Shown here piece after piece: positions 24,796-34,170 of a DNA stretch of 64,000 nucleotides (the stretch's first letter is position 1; every line of letters starts with the position of its first letter). The stretch comes from Murimonas intestini. GTDB taxonomy: Bacteria; Bacillota; Clostridia; Lachnospirales; Lachnospiraceae. The notes under the pieces were generated by a model that worked only from the letters and a program-made list of their open reading frames with translations, ran no database searches and was not told the DNA's origin. The stretch lies in contig QGGY01000014.1 in assembly GCA_003148945.1 (NCBI GenBank), positions 1-64,000 on the forward strand, in the 5' to 3' direction. Both the position numbers and the translations under genes were made by a program.

Positions 24796-26907
24796 ATGAG
24801 TAAAACTATGAATGTGTCAGAGATTTTTGGAGAAAACGTATTTAGTGACAGGGTTATGCAGGAGAGACTTCCAAAGAAGATATACAGAGAATTGAAAAAG
24901 ACTATGAATGAGGGCAAGGAACTGGATCCGGAGGTGGCTGATGTGGTAGCGGAGGCCATGAAAAACTGGGCCGTGGAGAAGGGGGCCACCCACTATACCC
25001 ATATATTCCAGCCTCTCACGGGTGTTACTGCGGAGAAGCACGATTCCTTTATCACAGCTCCAAGAGAAGACGGCACTGTACTTATGGAGTTTTCGGGAAA
25101 GGAACTGATCAAAGGAGAACCTGATGCGTCTTCATTTCCTTCAGGAGGACTGAGGGCTACCTTTGAAGCCAGAGGGTATACTGCCTGGGACTGTACATCA
25201 CCGGCCTATGTGAGAGAGGATGCAGCAGGTGCTATCTTGTGCATTCCTACGGCCTTCTGTTCCTATACAGGTGAGGCGCTGGATCAGAAGACTCCGCTTA
25301 TGCGTTCCATGGAGGCAGTAAATGAACAGGCGCTGAGGCTGCTCAGACTGTTCGGCAATACAACATCAAAGAGGGTTACTCCGTCTGTGGGGCCTGAACA
25401 GGAATATTTCCTGGTGGATAAACAGAAATATCTTCAGAGGAAGGATCTTATTTTTACAGGCCGGACGCTTTTTGGCGCTATGCCGCCTAAGGGTCAGGAA
25501 CTGGACGATCATTATTTTGGGACCATCAGGCAGCGTATCGCTTCTTATATGAAGGATGTGGATGAAGAGCTTTGGAAGCTGGGAGTTTCCGCCAAGACAC
25601 AGCATAATGAGGTGGCTCCGGCGCAGCATGAGCTGGCCCCCATATATGCGGAGGCAAATATCGCCGTAGACCATAACCAGCTGGTCATGAAGATTTTGAA
25701 GAAGACTGCATGTCAGCATGGGCTTCATTGCCTGCTCCACGAGAAGCCCTTTGCAGGAGTAAACGGTTCAGGAAAGCATAATAACTGGTCGATCACTACA
25801 GATGACGGGATCAATCTTCTGGATCCGGGCAAGACACCCCATGAGAACATTCAGTTCCTGCTGGTGCTGACATGTATCTTAAAAGCTGTTGATGAACATG
25901 CTGATCTGCTCCGTGAATCAGCTGCGGACCCGGGAAATGACCACAGGCTTGGAGCAAATGAGGCGCCGCCGGCCATTATTTCTGTTTTCCTGGGTGAACA
26001 GCTGGAGGATGTGATCGAGCAGCTGATCAGCACAGGCATGGCTACACACAGTAAAAAAGGAGGGGTGCTGCACACAGGTGTAAAGACTCTTCCGGACTTT
26101 GCAAAGGATGCCACTGACAGGAACAGAACGTCACCGTTTGCCTTTACAGGAAATAAGTTTGAATTCCGCATGGTGGGATCAAGAGATTCCATAGCTTCCC
26201 CAAACACTGTATTAAACACGATAGCGGCGGAGGCATTTGCTGAAGCCTGTGAAGTTTTGGAAAAGGCAGAAGACTTTGATCTTGCAGTCCACGATTTGAT
26301 CAAGAAGTATGCTACAGAGCATCAGAGGATCATATTTAACGGAAACGGATACTCAGACGCATGGGTGGAAGAAGCGGGAAGAAGAGGCCTTCCAAACATC
26401 AGGTCCATGGTAGATGCAGTTCCCTGCCTGACAACTGAGAAAACAGTGGCCATGTTTGAGCGTTTTAAGGTATTTTCCAGGACGGAGCTGGAAGCACGTG
26501 CGGCTATAAAGTATGAGACATATGCAAAGGATATCAATATAGAAGCCAGAACGATGATCGACATTGCGGGAAAACAGATCATCCCTGCAGTTATCCGCTA
26601 TACGAAAACCCTGGGAGACACCATCAGTTCAGTCACATCAGCAGGTGTGGAGGCTGATGTGCAGACAGAGCTCCTGAGAGAAGCCAGCGCCCTTCTGGCA
26701 GAGACGAAACGCGCATTAAACGAATTGATCCGGGCAGATGCGGCAGCAGCGGAAAAAGAAGAGGGAGAAGAACAGGCAAGGGCTTTCCATGATGAGGTTA
26801 TGCCTGCCATGCAGGCACTGCGCGCTCCCGTTGACAAACTGGAGATGATCGTAGATAAAGAAATATGGCCAATGCCCTCCTACGGAGATCTGCTGTTTGA
26901 AGTTTAA
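24796..26907 (+). CDS. glnN: Glutamine synthetase type III (first copy)
   Basis: The 703-residue GSIII joins ammonia to glutamate using ATP. Characteristic blocks are [57 protein letters not shown] and [16 protein letters not shown]. An in-frame GTG at 24784 lies inside the AAGGTGAGG ribosome site, so the ATG at 24796 is preferred; it also matches the start of the paralogue at 28018 and gives the same length of 703. The two proteins align end to end almost without gaps. This copy has the structured leader; the second has a plain promoter, which implies different regulation. Confidence 0.95.
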   Translation: MSKTMNVSEIFGENVFSDRVMQERLPKKIYRELKKTMNEGKELDPEVADVVAEAMKNWAVEKGATHYTHIFQPLTGVTAEKHDSFITAPREDGTVLMEFSGKELIKGEPDASSFPSGGLRATFEARGYTAWDCTSPAYVREDAAGAILCIPTAFCSYTGEALDQKTPLMRSMEAVNEQALRLLRLFGNTTSKRVTPSVGPEQEYFLVDKQKYLQRKDLIFTGRTLFGAMPPKGQELDDHYFGTIRQRIASYMKDVDEELWKLGVSAKTQHNEVAPAQHELAPIYAEANIAVDHNQLVMKILKKTACQHGLHCLLHEKPFAGVNGSGKHNNWSITTDDGINLLDPGKTPHENIQFLLVLTCILKAVDEHADLLRESAADPGNDHRLGANEAPPAIISVFLGEQLEDVIEQLISTGMATHSKKGGVLHTGVKTLPDFAKDATDRNRTSPFAFTGNKFEFRMVGSRDSIASPNTVLNTIAAEAFAEACEVLEKAEDFDLAVHDLIKKYATEHQRIIFNGNGYSDAWVEEAGRRGLPNIRSMVDAVPCLTTEKTVAMFERFKVFSRTELEARAAIKYETYAKDINIEARTMIDIAGKQIIPAVIRYTKTLGDTISSVTSAGVEADVQTELLREASALLAETKRALNELIRADAAAAEKEEGEEQARAFHDEVMPAMQALRAPVDKLEMIVDKEIWPMPSYGDLLFEV

Positions 26908-26978
26908 ATATAGAAACAGGTGTTATAGGACAAACGGCTGGCCTGTAACAAACCGGCGGCCTGCATCTGGGCTTTTTC

Positions 26979-27007
26979 TTGACAATTCTATTGGGAAGTA
27001 ATATATT
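26979..27007 (+). promoter_or_regulatory. Sigma-A promoter for lgt
   Basis: TTGACA (26979-26984), a 17-bp spacer, TATATT (27002-27007): near consensus. This also argues against a longer lgt reading from a TTG at 26979, since that TTG is part of the -35 box. Confidence 0.8.
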
Positions 27008-27050
27008 TATAGCACATGTTGTTTTGAAAAAATGTTTACAGGAGGTTTCT

Positions 27051-27851
27051 ATGCGCTATGAATTATTTTCAATAGGTCCTATTACCATATATGGCTATGG
27101 TTTTATGATTGCCCTGGGAGTGCTGGCTGCTCTTTTGACAGCTTCCTACAGGGCCAAAAAGGCGGGGCTCAGTACAGACTTGATCTTTAATCTGACAATA
27201 CTCTGCGTGCTGGGCGGTTTTCTGGGGGCTAAGATTCTGTATATTATTACAGAATGGAAGAGCCTGATGGAGACAAAATCTTTACTGGATGATCTGAAGA
27301 ACGGTTTTGTGGTATATGGCGGTATCATTGCAGGGATACTTACTGCTGTCATCTACTGCAGGCATAAAAAGGTGAGCGCTCTGGAATACATTGACCTGGC
27401 GATCCCGTCTGTAGCTATCGCACAGGGGCTTGGAAGGGTAGGCTGCTTCATGTCAGGCTGCTGCTACGGGCGCCCGACAGATGCCTGGTATGGGGTAGTT
27501 TTCACCGATTCCCCGTTTGCACCGCTGAATGTAAAGCTTATACCCACACAGCTGTTTTCCAGCATTGGAGATCTGCTGATTGCAGCCATCCTTATACTTG
27601 CTGCAAGGAAGAAGCCTAATAAAGGCGTCATCACAAGCGGTTATCTGCTCCTTTACGGAGTGGGCAGATTTCTGATCGAGATATTAAGAAATGACCCGAG
27701 GGGAAACGTGGGAGCACTCTCCACTTCTCAGTTTATATCTATTTTTATGGTAGCTGCAGGCATTGTAATGATGTATTTGAGCTGCAAGGGCAGGTTTATG
27801 TCTTCTAAAGCAGAGAAAGAAGACGAAGCGAAAGAGTCTGAAGATAAATAA
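27051..27851 (+). CDS. lgt: Prolipoprotein diacylglyceryl transferase
   Basis: This 266-residue, seven-helix membrane enzyme attaches diacylglycerol from phosphatidylglycerol to the lipobox Cys of prolipoproteins. The signature is seen as GRVGCFMSGCCYGRPTD (near 127-143), with YGYGFMIALG near the N-terminus and YGVGRFLIEILRNDPRG near 200. AGGAGG is placed 5 bp before the ATG at 27051; the upstream in-frame extension overlaps the promoter and is rejected. Its place between two glutamine synthetase genes is odd and has no functional logic I can see. Confidence 0.93.
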   Translation: MRYELFSIGPITIYGYGFMIALGVLAALLTASYRAKKAGLSTDLIFNLTILCVLGGFLGAKILYIITEWKSLMETKSLLDDLKNGFVVYGGIIAGILTAVIYCRHKKVSALEYIDLAIPSVAIAQGLGRVGCFMSGCCYGRPTDAWYGVVFTDSPFAPLNVKLIPTQLFSSIGDLLIAAILILAARKKPNKGVITSGYLLLYGVGRFLIEILRNDPRGNVGALSTSQFISIFMVAAGIVMMYLSCKGRFMSSKAEKEDEAKESEDK

Positions 27852-27864
27852 AAATGTAGTGGAT

Positions 27865-27910
27865 TGCTGACCCACGGCGGATGATCTCTGCCGGGGGGCA
27901 GCATTTTTTT
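27865..27910 (+). terminator. Terminator after lgt
   Basis: TGCTG-A-CCC-A-CGGC (27865-27878) pairs with GCCG-G-GGG-G-CAGCA, ending in seven T. Two A-G mismatches interrupt the stem. Confidence 0.8.
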
Positions 27911-27953
27911 GTCCCAGCCGTTCCCGGCGCGCTTTCTTAAATTTAGCTAAGAC

Positions 27954-27982
27954 TTGCAATTTTAGAAAAAATAAGGTATCAT
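27954..27982 (+). promoter_or_regulatory. Promoter for the second glnN
   Basis: TTGCAA (27954-27959), a 17-bp spacer, TATCAT (27977-27982). Only about 30 nt of leader precede the start codon, with no room for the hairpin motif seen ahead of the first copy. Confidence 0.65.
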
Positions 27983-28017
27983 GCGTATAGTTAATTTGAA
28001 TGAATGGAGGTTCACCG

Positions 28018-30129
28018 ATGAGTGAAAAGTTAAATGTAACCGCGTTGTTCGGCGCAAACGTGTTCAGCGACAAGGTCATGGAAGAGAGGCTTCCTAAAAA
28101 AGTCTATAAGGAACTGCGTAAAACGATCGATGAAGGCAAAGACCTGGACTATATGACTGCTGAAGTTGTGGCCGAGGCTATGAAGGACTGGGCTGTGGAG
28201 AAGGGGGCGACCCACTACACACACTGGTTCCAGCCGCTGACCGGATTTACAGCTGAGAAACATGATTCTTTTATCACTGCCCCGGATTCCAAGGGTTCTG
28301 TGCTGATGGAATTCTCAGGAAAAGAGCTCATCAAAGGCGAACCGGACGCCTCTTCCTTCCCGTCAGGAGGCCTGAGGGCCACTTTTGAGGCGAGAGGATA
28401 TACAGCCTGGGACTGCACCTCCCCGGCTTTTGTGCGTGAAGATGATACGGGTGCGATCCTCTGTGTCCCCACAGCGTTCTGCTCCTATACAGGCGAGGCG
28501 CTGGACCAGAAGACACCTCTTCTGCGCTCTATGGAGGCTGTCCAGACACAGGCGCTCAGGCTCATCCGCCTGTTCGGAAATACTACCTCCAAAAAAGTGA
28601 CCCCGTCAGTAGGCGTAGAGCAGGAATATTTTATTGTAGACAGAGAAAAGTACTTAAAAAGGAAAGACCTGATCTTTACAGGCAGGACTCTGTTCGGAGC
28701 CATGCCTCCCAAGGGGCAGGAGCTGGATGACCACTATTTTGGGGTGATCCGCCAGAGGATCGGCTCCTTTATGAAGGATGTGAATAAAGAACTGTGGAAA
28801 CTGGGCGTATCAGCCAAAACCCAGCATAATGAGGTGGCCCCGGCACAGCATGAGCTGGCGCCTATCTATGCGCAGTGCAATGTGGCGGCAGACCATAACC
28901 AGATCATCATGGAGACACTCAAAAGGGTAGCGGAGAATCATGGGCTGCAGTGCCTTCTGCATGAGAAGCCCTTTGCCGGCGTAAATGGTTCAGGCAAGCA
29001 TAATAACTGGTCTCTGACTACAGATGACGGTATAAATCTTCTGGAACCTGGAAAAACTCCTCATGAGAATATACAGTTCCTGATGGTGCTCACTTGTATG
29101 ATGAGAGCTGTAGACCGCCATGCAGACCTTCTAAGAGAATCCGCAGCTGATGTGGGCAATGACCACAGGCTGGGGGCAAACGAGGCGCCTCCTGCCATCA
29201 TTTCCATATTCCTGGGAGAACAGCTGGAAGACGTGCTCTCCCAGCTCATCAGCACTGGGATGGCCACCCACAGCCTTAAGAGGGAGACTCTCCACACAGG
29301 TGTCAAGACTCTCCCTGATTTTGCCAAAGATACATCTGACAGGAACAGGACGTCACCGTTTGCATTTACAGGAAATAAGTTCGAATTCCGTATGGTCGGG
29401 TCCAGGGATTCCGTTGCGGAGTGCAATGTGGTCCTGAATACTATAGTGGCAGAAGCATTCTCGGATGCCTGCGATATACTTGAAAAGGCTGATGATTTTG
29501 ATCTGGCCGTGCATGACCTGATCAAACTCTATGCGAATGAGCATCAGCGCATTGTATTTAACGGGAATGGCTACTCTGAGGAGTGGGTGGAGGAAGCGGC
29601 CAGACGTGGTCTTCCGAATATTACATCCATGGTGGATGCCATACCGGCTCTTTTAAATGACAGTTCAGTTGATCTGTTCGGCAAATTCGGCGTATTTACA
29701 AGGGCCGAGCTGGAAAGCCGGGCGGAGATCCAGTATGAGAGCTATTCAAAAGCGCTCAATATCGAAGCGAGGGCAATGATCGATATAGCCAGCAAGCATA
29801 TCATACCGGCTGTCATGCGTTTTGCCAGAAACCTGGCAGGCACTGCCAATGAGATCAGACAGGCCGGGGCGGATGCATCTGTCCCCCTTGGATATCTGGA
29901 GCAGACCACAAAGCTGCTTGCGCAGACAAAGGAAACCCTTGAAAAGCTGGAGACTGTCACAGACAGGGCAGCCATGATGGAGTCAGGCAGAGAGCAGGCA
30001 GTATATTATCACTCTGAAGTATTTACTGCCATGGAAGCGCTGCGCAGGCCCGTAGACCAGCTGGAGATGATAGTAGATAAAGAAGAATGGCCGATGCCGT
30101 CTTACGGCGATCTGCTGTTTGAGGTGTAG
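28018..30129 (+). CDS. glnN: Glutamine synthetase type III (second copy)
   Basis: A paralogue of the gene at 24796, also exactly 703 residues, with the same GSIII blocks ([56 protein letters not shown]). Most differences are concentrated in the C-terminal 150 residues, in the linker and dimer helices. The ATG at 28018 is 7 nt from GGAGG; an earlier in-frame ATG at 28000 lies upstream of that site and is rejected. Both copies look catalytically complete. corA follows after 26 bp. Confidence 0.95.
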   Translation: MSEKLNVTALFGANVFSDKVMEERLPKKVYKELRKTIDEGKDLDYMTAEVVAEAMKDWAVEKGATHYTHWFQPLTGFTAEKHDSFITAPDSKGSVLMEFSGKELIKGEPDASSFPSGGLRATFEARGYTAWDCTSPAFVREDDTGAILCVPTAFCSYTGEALDQKTPLLRSMEAVQTQALRLIRLFGNTTSKKVTPSVGVEQEYFIVDREKYLKRKDLIFTGRTLFGAMPPKGQELDDHYFGVIRQRIGSFMKDVNKELWKLGVSAKTQHNEVAPAQHELAPIYAQCNVAADHNQIIMETLKRVAENHGLQCLLHEKPFAGVNGSGKHNNWSLTTDDGINLLEPGKTPHENIQFLMVLTCMMRAVDRHADLLRESAADVGNDHRLGANEAPPAIISIFLGEQLEDVLSQLISTGMATHSLKRETLHTGVKTLPDFAKDTSDRNRTSPFAFTGNKFEFRMVGSRDSVAECNVVLNTIVAEAFSDACDILEKADDFDLAVHDLIKLYANEHQRIVFNGNGYSEEWVEEAARRGLPNITSMVDAIPALLNDSSVDLFGKFGVFTRAELESRAEIQYESYSKALNIEARAMIDIASKHIIPAVMRFARNLAGTANEIRQAGADASVPLGYLEQTTKLLAQTKETLEKLETVTDRAAMMESGREQAVYYHSEVFTAMEALRRPVDQLEMIVDKEEWPMPSYGDLLFEV

Positions 30130-30155
30130 TGTAAGAACCTGCCCGGAGGGTGAGA

Positions 30156-31070
30156 ATGATATATCAATATATGATAGAAGGGGGCCGGCTTTCGCCGGTC
30201 CCTGAAAACAATCTGGAGAAAACACAGATTTTATTGTGCTCTGTAAAGGAGATTGACCAGGCCGGAGGTTTTGCGAAAACATCCGGCAGCTTCCTCAGGG
30301 AGATGGCTGAGAATCCGGATATCAGATTTGAGAGCCATGCAGAATTTGATTTTATGTGTGTGCCCGCCTTTGAGGTGCGTACCAGCCATCCGTTTGAATA
30401 CCCTGTCTATTTCATATTCGACGGTAAACAGATGATCATGATGGTTCAGGAGCCCGGCAAGGTAGACAGCCTCCTGCGGTCCCTGGAACACAAGGAGCAG
30501 GAGATATCGCCTGAATATATAGTCTTCTTGTTTCTGGAGAAGCTGATCCAGAGGGAGGAGGACAGGGTGGAGGTCCTGGAGCGGGAGCTGGATGAAAAGG
30601 AAGAATTTTCCCAGGGAGAGGTAGACAGTGAAGAATATATAAAACAGATCGTACATTTCAGAAAACGGCTGCTGCAGTTCAAGCATTTTTATGAACATCT
30701 CAGAAGGGTCATAGAAGGGATAGAAGAGAATGAAAATGTCCTGTACAGTGATATGATACTGAAGCGGTTTGCCATACTGGAAGAGCGGTCCAGGAGTATG
30801 ATAGAGGATATCCAGGTACTCCGTGAAGAGGTCATCCAGTTAAAAGAGGGCTATCAGGCTCAGAGAGACCTGAAGATGAACAGGACCATGCAGTTTCTGA
30901 CAGTAGTGACTACGATCTTTATGCCTCTTACGCTCCTGGCGGGCTGGTATGGGATGAATTTTAATATGCCTGAATATGACTCTCCCTTCGGGTACCCCAT
31001 CCTCATTATTATCAGTATCCTGCTGATCACAGCAGGAATATTGATCTGCAAAAAGAAAAAATGGCTCTGA
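30156..31070 (+). CDS. corA: CorA-family magnesium/divalent cation transporter
   Basis: This 304-residue CorA-like channel subunit has a cytoplasmic alpha/beta N-terminal domain, a long helical stalk (about 120-240) and two C-terminal membrane helices, with the pore motif YGMNFNMPE (near 264) and a basic tail KKKKW. CorA forms pentamers that import Mg2+ or related ions. A GTG at 30150 is in frame, but GGAGG (30145-30149) fits the ATG at 30156 better. It directly follows glnN, whose enzyme needs Mg2+ or Mn2+; that link is speculative. Confidence 0.92.
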   Translation: MIYQYMIEGGRLSPVPENNLEKTQILLCSVKEIDQAGGFAKTSGSFLREMAENPDIRFESHAEFDFMCVPAFEVRTSHPFEYPVYFIFDGKQMIMMVQEPGKVDSLLRSLEHKEQEISPEYIVFLFLEKLIQREEDRVEVLERELDEKEEFSQGEVDSEEYIKQIVHFRKRLLQFKHFYEHLRRVIEGIEENENVLYSDMILKRFAILEERSRSMIEDIQVLREEVIQLKEGYQAQRDLKMNRTMQFLTVVTTIFMPLTLLAGWYGMNFNMPEYDSPFGYPILIIISILLITAGILICKKKKWL

Positions 31071-31098
31071 ATACAGATCAGGCCATAAAAAGGGAGGA

Positions 31099-31124
31099 TG
31101 CCAGGCAGTCGGCTGCCTGGCATT
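31099..31124 (+). terminator. Hairpin after corA
   Basis: A perfect 11-bp stem ATGCCAGGCAG / CTGCCTGGCAT with loop TCGG. The following sequence is A/T-rich but lacks a strict T run. It probably marks the end of the glnN-corA transcript. Confidence 0.65.
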
Positions 31125-31367
31125 ATTATGAAAAAGTTTATTCAAATATTAGTATATAAATACTAGGAAATTGTCATTTGCTTTGATAGTTACATTATAT
31201 GTAATAGAAATGAAGAAAGAATGTTGTGTGGATGAAAGTTTTTTGAATATTAAATGAATAAATTATGAACACCGGGAGCTACATTGGAAATAATTTACAG
31301 AGATTTCCGGCAGATATCCATGAATTTATGAGATTTAAACAAATATTAAAAAAATATAAAATCCCGC
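31125..31367. other. AT-rich intergenic stretch between corA and glnB
   Basis: No gene with a credible ribosome site is visible. A 66-codon open frame starting at 31265 runs through the glnB promoter and terminator hairpin and lacks a ribosome site, so I do not call it. The stretch could hold binding sites for a nitrogen regulator but I recognise none. Confidence 0.5.
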
Positions 31368-31395
31368 TTTACAAACTGTGCAAAGCGTGTATAAT
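31368..31395 (+). promoter_or_regulatory. Promoter for glnB-amtB
   Basis: TTTACA (31368-31373), a 16-bp spacer, TATAAT (31390-31395). Transcription should start near 31402, only a few bases before the leader hairpin at 31407. Confidence 0.75.
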
Positions 31396-31405
31396 TAGAC
31401 CCAAC

Positions 31406-31450
31406 AGAACGAGGGCGTTCCTGATGCATAAGCAGGAGCGTCCTCGTTTT
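31406..31450 (+). promoter_or_regulatory. Leader motif and terminator hairpin upstream of glnB
   Basis: AACGAGGGCGTTCCTG (31408-31423) pairs with CAGGAGCGTCCTCGTT (31433-31448), 16 bp with G-U pairs, then TTTT. It includes AGAACGAGGGCGTTCC (31406-31421), identical to the glnN leader at 24605-24620, which can instead form the small hairpin GAACG-AGGG-CGTTC. A terminator this close to the start site strongly suggests attenuation of glnB-amtB, with an antiterminator protein or RNA deciding the outcome. Confidence 0.65.
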
Positions 31451-31496
31451 ACGTTGCAGAGATAATAAATACTGCAGCGTCTGGGCGTCAATGATA

Positions 31497-31564
31497 GCGC
31501 CAGTGTAACTATTCAGCAGGTTTTTGCATGTAACTGTGAAGGTACTGAACAGTTACGCGCCAGT
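31497..31564 (+). repeat. MITE-like element copy B (52 bp) with perfect 8-bp target duplication
   Basis: The element at 31505-31556 runs from GTAACTATTCAGCAGG to CTGAACAGTTAC and is flanked on both sides by GCGCCAGT (31497-31504 and 31557-31564). It is nearly identical to copy A. It lies in the 5' leader of glnB, about 15 bp upstream of the ribosome site, between the leader terminator and the gene. Confidence 0.92.
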
Positions 31565-31583
31565 CTAAAAAGGAGGAAATGTT

Positions 31584-31922
31584 ATGAAAAAGCTGGAAAT
31601 GATTATTCAGCCGGGCAAGCTGGAAGAGTTAAAAGCTATTCTGGATGAATGCCAGGCAAGCGGTGTCATGATTTCTAATATCATGGGATACGGCAACCAG
31701 AAGGGCTACAGGAGGCTTTACAGGGGAACAGAGTACAATGTCAACCTTCTGCCAAAGGTGAGGGTAGAGACAGTTGTAGATGATGATGTCTCAGAAAAGA
31801 TAATTGACAGGGTCGTTAAGGAGATCAATACTGGAAATTATGGGGACGGCAAGATCTTCATTTACGAAGTCCAGGATGCTGTGCGTATCCGCACAGGTGA
31901 GCGCGGCAAAGATGCACTGTAA
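31584..31922 (+). CDS. glnB: P-II nitrogen regulatory protein
   Basis: The 112-residue PII protein forms trimers that sense ATP/ADP and 2-oxoglutarate and control ammonium uptake and assimilation. The T-loop reads GYGNQKGYRRLYRGTEYNVNLLPK, including the Tyr at the usual modification position (near 51), and the B- and C-loop residues TGNYGDGKIF and VRIRTGE are intact. Because amtB is next, this is functionally a GlnK-type PII that would block AmtB when ammonium is plentiful. AAAGGAGG precedes the ATG. Confidence 0.95.
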   Translation: MKKLEMIIQPGKLEELKAILDECQASGVMISNIMGYGNQKGYRRLYRGTEYNVNLLPKVRVETVVDDDVSEKIIDRVVKEINTGNYGDGKIFIYEVQDAVRIRTGERGKDAL

Positions 31923-31952
31923 AAACAAATTGGTCAAGAAAGCTGATTATCA

Positions 31953-32006
31953 AAGAAGATAATTGTTACGGATGTCTGGTATCCGGCACGATTACCTTCT
32001 TTTTTT
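31953..32006 (+). terminator. Hairpin with T run between glnB and amtB
   Basis: AAGAAG-A-TAATTG (from 31953) pairs with the segment ending CCTTCTT, with an inner GGAT/ATCC hairpin, then at least six T. It should reduce read-through into amtB, giving more PII than transporter, or act as a second control point. Confidence 0.65.
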
Positions 32007-32035
32007 GATATATCCAGTAAAAGGAGGAAGAAAAA

Positions 32036-33292
32036 ATGGCAGATATTTCTACGATGGATACCCTGTGGGTCCTTTTGGGAGCAGCACTTATATTTTTTAT
32101 GCAGGCCGGATTTGCGATGGTTGAGACAGGTTTTACCAGAGCTAAAAATGCAGGCAATATTATAATGAAAAACCTGATGGATTTTGCCTGCGGCTCAGTA
32201 GTCTACTGGCTGCTGGGATTCGGGCTGATGTTTGGAAGCGGCAATGGATTTATTGGAATAATAGACCTGTTCTGTCAGGGGGATTACAGCAGCAATATCC
32301 CTTCCTGGGCAATGATAGCATTTAACACCATGTTCTGTGCGACAGCGGCAACGATCGTGTCAGGAGCCATGGCGGAGAGGACGAAGTTTTCTTCCTATCT
32401 GATCTACAGTGTTGTTATCAGCGCCGTCATCTATCCCATTGAAGGACACTGGATCTGGGGCGGCGGATGGCTGTCCACGCTTTCTATTGGAGGTTCTTCA
32501 GGATTTATCGATTACGCAGGTTCCACAGCAGTTCATATGGTGGGAGGCGTCTCAGCGTTTATAGGAGCCGCAATGCTTGGGCCGCGTATCGGTAAGTATG
32601 GCAGAGACGGGAAAGCTAAGGCGATCCCGGGACACAGCATCACACTTGGCGCTCTTGGAGTATTCATACTCTGGTTCGGATGGTTTGGGTTCAATCCCGC
32701 CTCCAGTTATGGCCTGTCTACAACTGAAAAAGCGCTGGAGGTTGGCAATGTATTTATGACCACTAATATTGCAGCGGCGGCAGCAACAGTCGTGACTATG
32801 ATAGTGACCTGGATACGCTACAAAAAGCCGGATGTATCTATGACTCTGAATGGTTCCCTGGCAGGACTTGTGGCGATCACAGCGGGCTGCAGCGCGGTGG
32901 ATCCGTGGGCGGCAGCAGTCATTGGAGCTTTGGCAGGCGCAATCGTAGTGTTTGCAGTGGAGTTTATTGACAAAGTGCTGAAAGTGGATGATCCGGTTGG
33001 AGCGGTGTCAGTCCACGGCGTGTGCGGGGCGTTCGGAACTCTGATGATCGGATTTTTTGCCAGGGAAGACGGGCTGTTTACCACAGGTGAATGGGGCAGG
33101 CTGGCTGTCCAGGCAGTGGGCGTTGTCTCTGTGATGGCCTGGACTGCCGTGACAATGGGCCTTGTATTCTTTATTATTAAAAAGACAAATGGCCTTCGCG
33201 TCACTGCAGAGGAAGAAATCGGAGGACTGGACCCGGTTGAGCATGGTCTGGAAACAGCATATGCAGGATTCCAGATGAAAAATGAACAGTAG
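32036..33292 (+). CDS. amtB: Ammonium transporter
   Basis: The 418-residue Amt/MEP/Rh-family protein has about eleven membrane helices. Seen are MQAGFAMVETGFTR near the N-terminus, the periplasmic-gate region GHWIWGGGWL, the pore-lining DYAGSTAVHMVGG (first pore His) and VHGVCGAFGT (second pore His). It moves ammonium inward when scarce, under control of the PII protein encoded just upstream. AAAGGAGGAAG is the ribosome site. A terminator follows. Confidence 0.96.
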   Translation: MADISTMDTLWVLLGAALIFFMQAGFAMVETGFTRAKNAGNIIMKNLMDFACGSVVYWLLGFGLMFGSGNGFIGIIDLFCQGDYSSNIPSWAMIAFNTMFCATAATIVSGAMAERTKFSSYLIYSVVISAVIYPIEGHWIWGGGWLSTLSIGGSSGFIDYAGSTAVHMVGGVSAFIGAAMLGPRIGKYGRDGKAKAIPGHSITLGALGVFILWFGWFGFNPASSYGLSTTEKALEVGNVFMTTNIAAAAATVVTMIVTWIRYKKPDVSMTLNGSLAGLVAITAGCSAVDPWAAAVIGALAGAIVVFAVEFIDKVLKVDDPVGAVSVHGVCGAFGTLMIGFFAREDGLFTTGEWGRLAVQAVGVVSVMAWTAVTMGLVFFIIKKTNGLRVTAEEEIGGLDPVEHGLETAYAGFQMKNEQ

Positions 33293-33330
33293 CCTGCAGG
33301 GATAAATAAGGGCTGAAAACAGCATAATAT

Positions 33331-33358
33331 AAAGGGTCCGGGAAACCGGCCCCTTTTT
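33331..33358 (+). terminator. Terminator after amtB
   Basis: AAAGGG-T-CCGG pairs with CCGG-C-CCCTTT around a GAAA loop and is followed by T residues. Confidence 0.85.
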
Positions 33359-33485
33359 ATTGTAATAAACCTGCTTGAAATCGAAAAGAAAGTCTGATAT
33401 ATTGTAGATGGAATGTGACTATTTACAGTACGAAAGAATAGTCCGGACAGAAGGATATGTTAGCTGGAGGCGGGTGAAAATAATA

Positions 33486-34169
33486 ATGAGCGGTAAGATA
33501 GATGTCCTGGGGGTTAAGATTGACAATGTAACGGCACAAGAAGCTATGGAGGCTGCAAAGGAGTTCTTGAAAACAGATACCTTAAGCTCTGTGGGGACAA
33601 TAAACGGCAGCGTGCTGCTGGAAGCCGGACAGGATGAAGAATACAGGCATAAGATTGAAAATCTCGATCTCTGCGTAGTGACAGACAGGGCAGTCCTGGA
33701 TGCGGCAGGCATTACAGATGCAGAGCGGAGGCTGGAGATAGAGGATAACTGGTTTCTGATCTCGTTTCTGGAATATGTGGCAGAATCAGGGTACAGCGTG
33801 ACTCTTCTGTGCGGGAAGAAGTCGGACAAGCCCACATTCGCAGGGTATATCAGTAAACATTATCCGGAGATGAAGCTGGCAGGGATATTTGCCGCGGAGG
33901 ATGCTACCCAGGATGATGACAGTCTTGTAAATCTCATCAATGGAGCGGGGGCAGATGTGCTGGTGGCAGCCATGCGCCGTCCGGAGCAGGAAGAATTCCT
34001 CTATGCAAACAGGCAGAAATTAAATGCGAAGCTCTGGCTTGGTATAGGGGACGGAATTAAGGGGAAAAATAAATCAGACGGAAAGTCTAATTTTTTTGAA
34101 AAGCTGATAGAAAAGACTTTATTTAAGCGAAAGGTTTTAAAATATCAAAACGAAAAAGGAGATAAATAA
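33486..34169 (+). CDS. WecG/TagA/CpsF family glycosyltransferase-like protein
   Basis: The product is about 227 residues from the ATG at 33486 (KIDVLGVKIDNVT), matching the N-terminus of WecG/TagA/CpsF enzymes, which transfer ManNAc-type sugars to lipid-linked acceptors in wall teichoic acid or polysaccharide synthesis. The family TINGSVL/DAAG region and the VLVAAMRRPEQEEFL block are present, but several segments are divergent and the usual catalytic Asp environment is hard to confirm. The start is uncertain: an in-frame GTG at 33474 and an ATG at 33408 are alternatives; a GGGTGA site favours 33486. It is followed after 1 bp by the YitT-like gene. Confidence 0.75.
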   Translation: MSGKIDVLGVKIDNVTAQEAMEAAKEFLKTDTLSSVGTINGSVLLEAGQDEEYRHKIENLDLCVVTDRAVLDAAGITDAERRLEIEDNWFLISFLEYVAESGYSVTLLCGKKSDKPTFAGYISKHYPEMKLAGIFAAEDATQDDDSLVNLINGAGADVLVAAMRRPEQEEFLYANRQKLNAKLWLGIGDGIKGKNKSDGKSNFFEKLIEKTLFKRKVLKYQNEKGDK

Positions 34170-34170
34170 T

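Noticed and set aside
31265-31465. 66-codon frame between corA and glnB
   Set aside because: It runs through the glnB promoter and the leader terminator hairpin and has no ribosome site.
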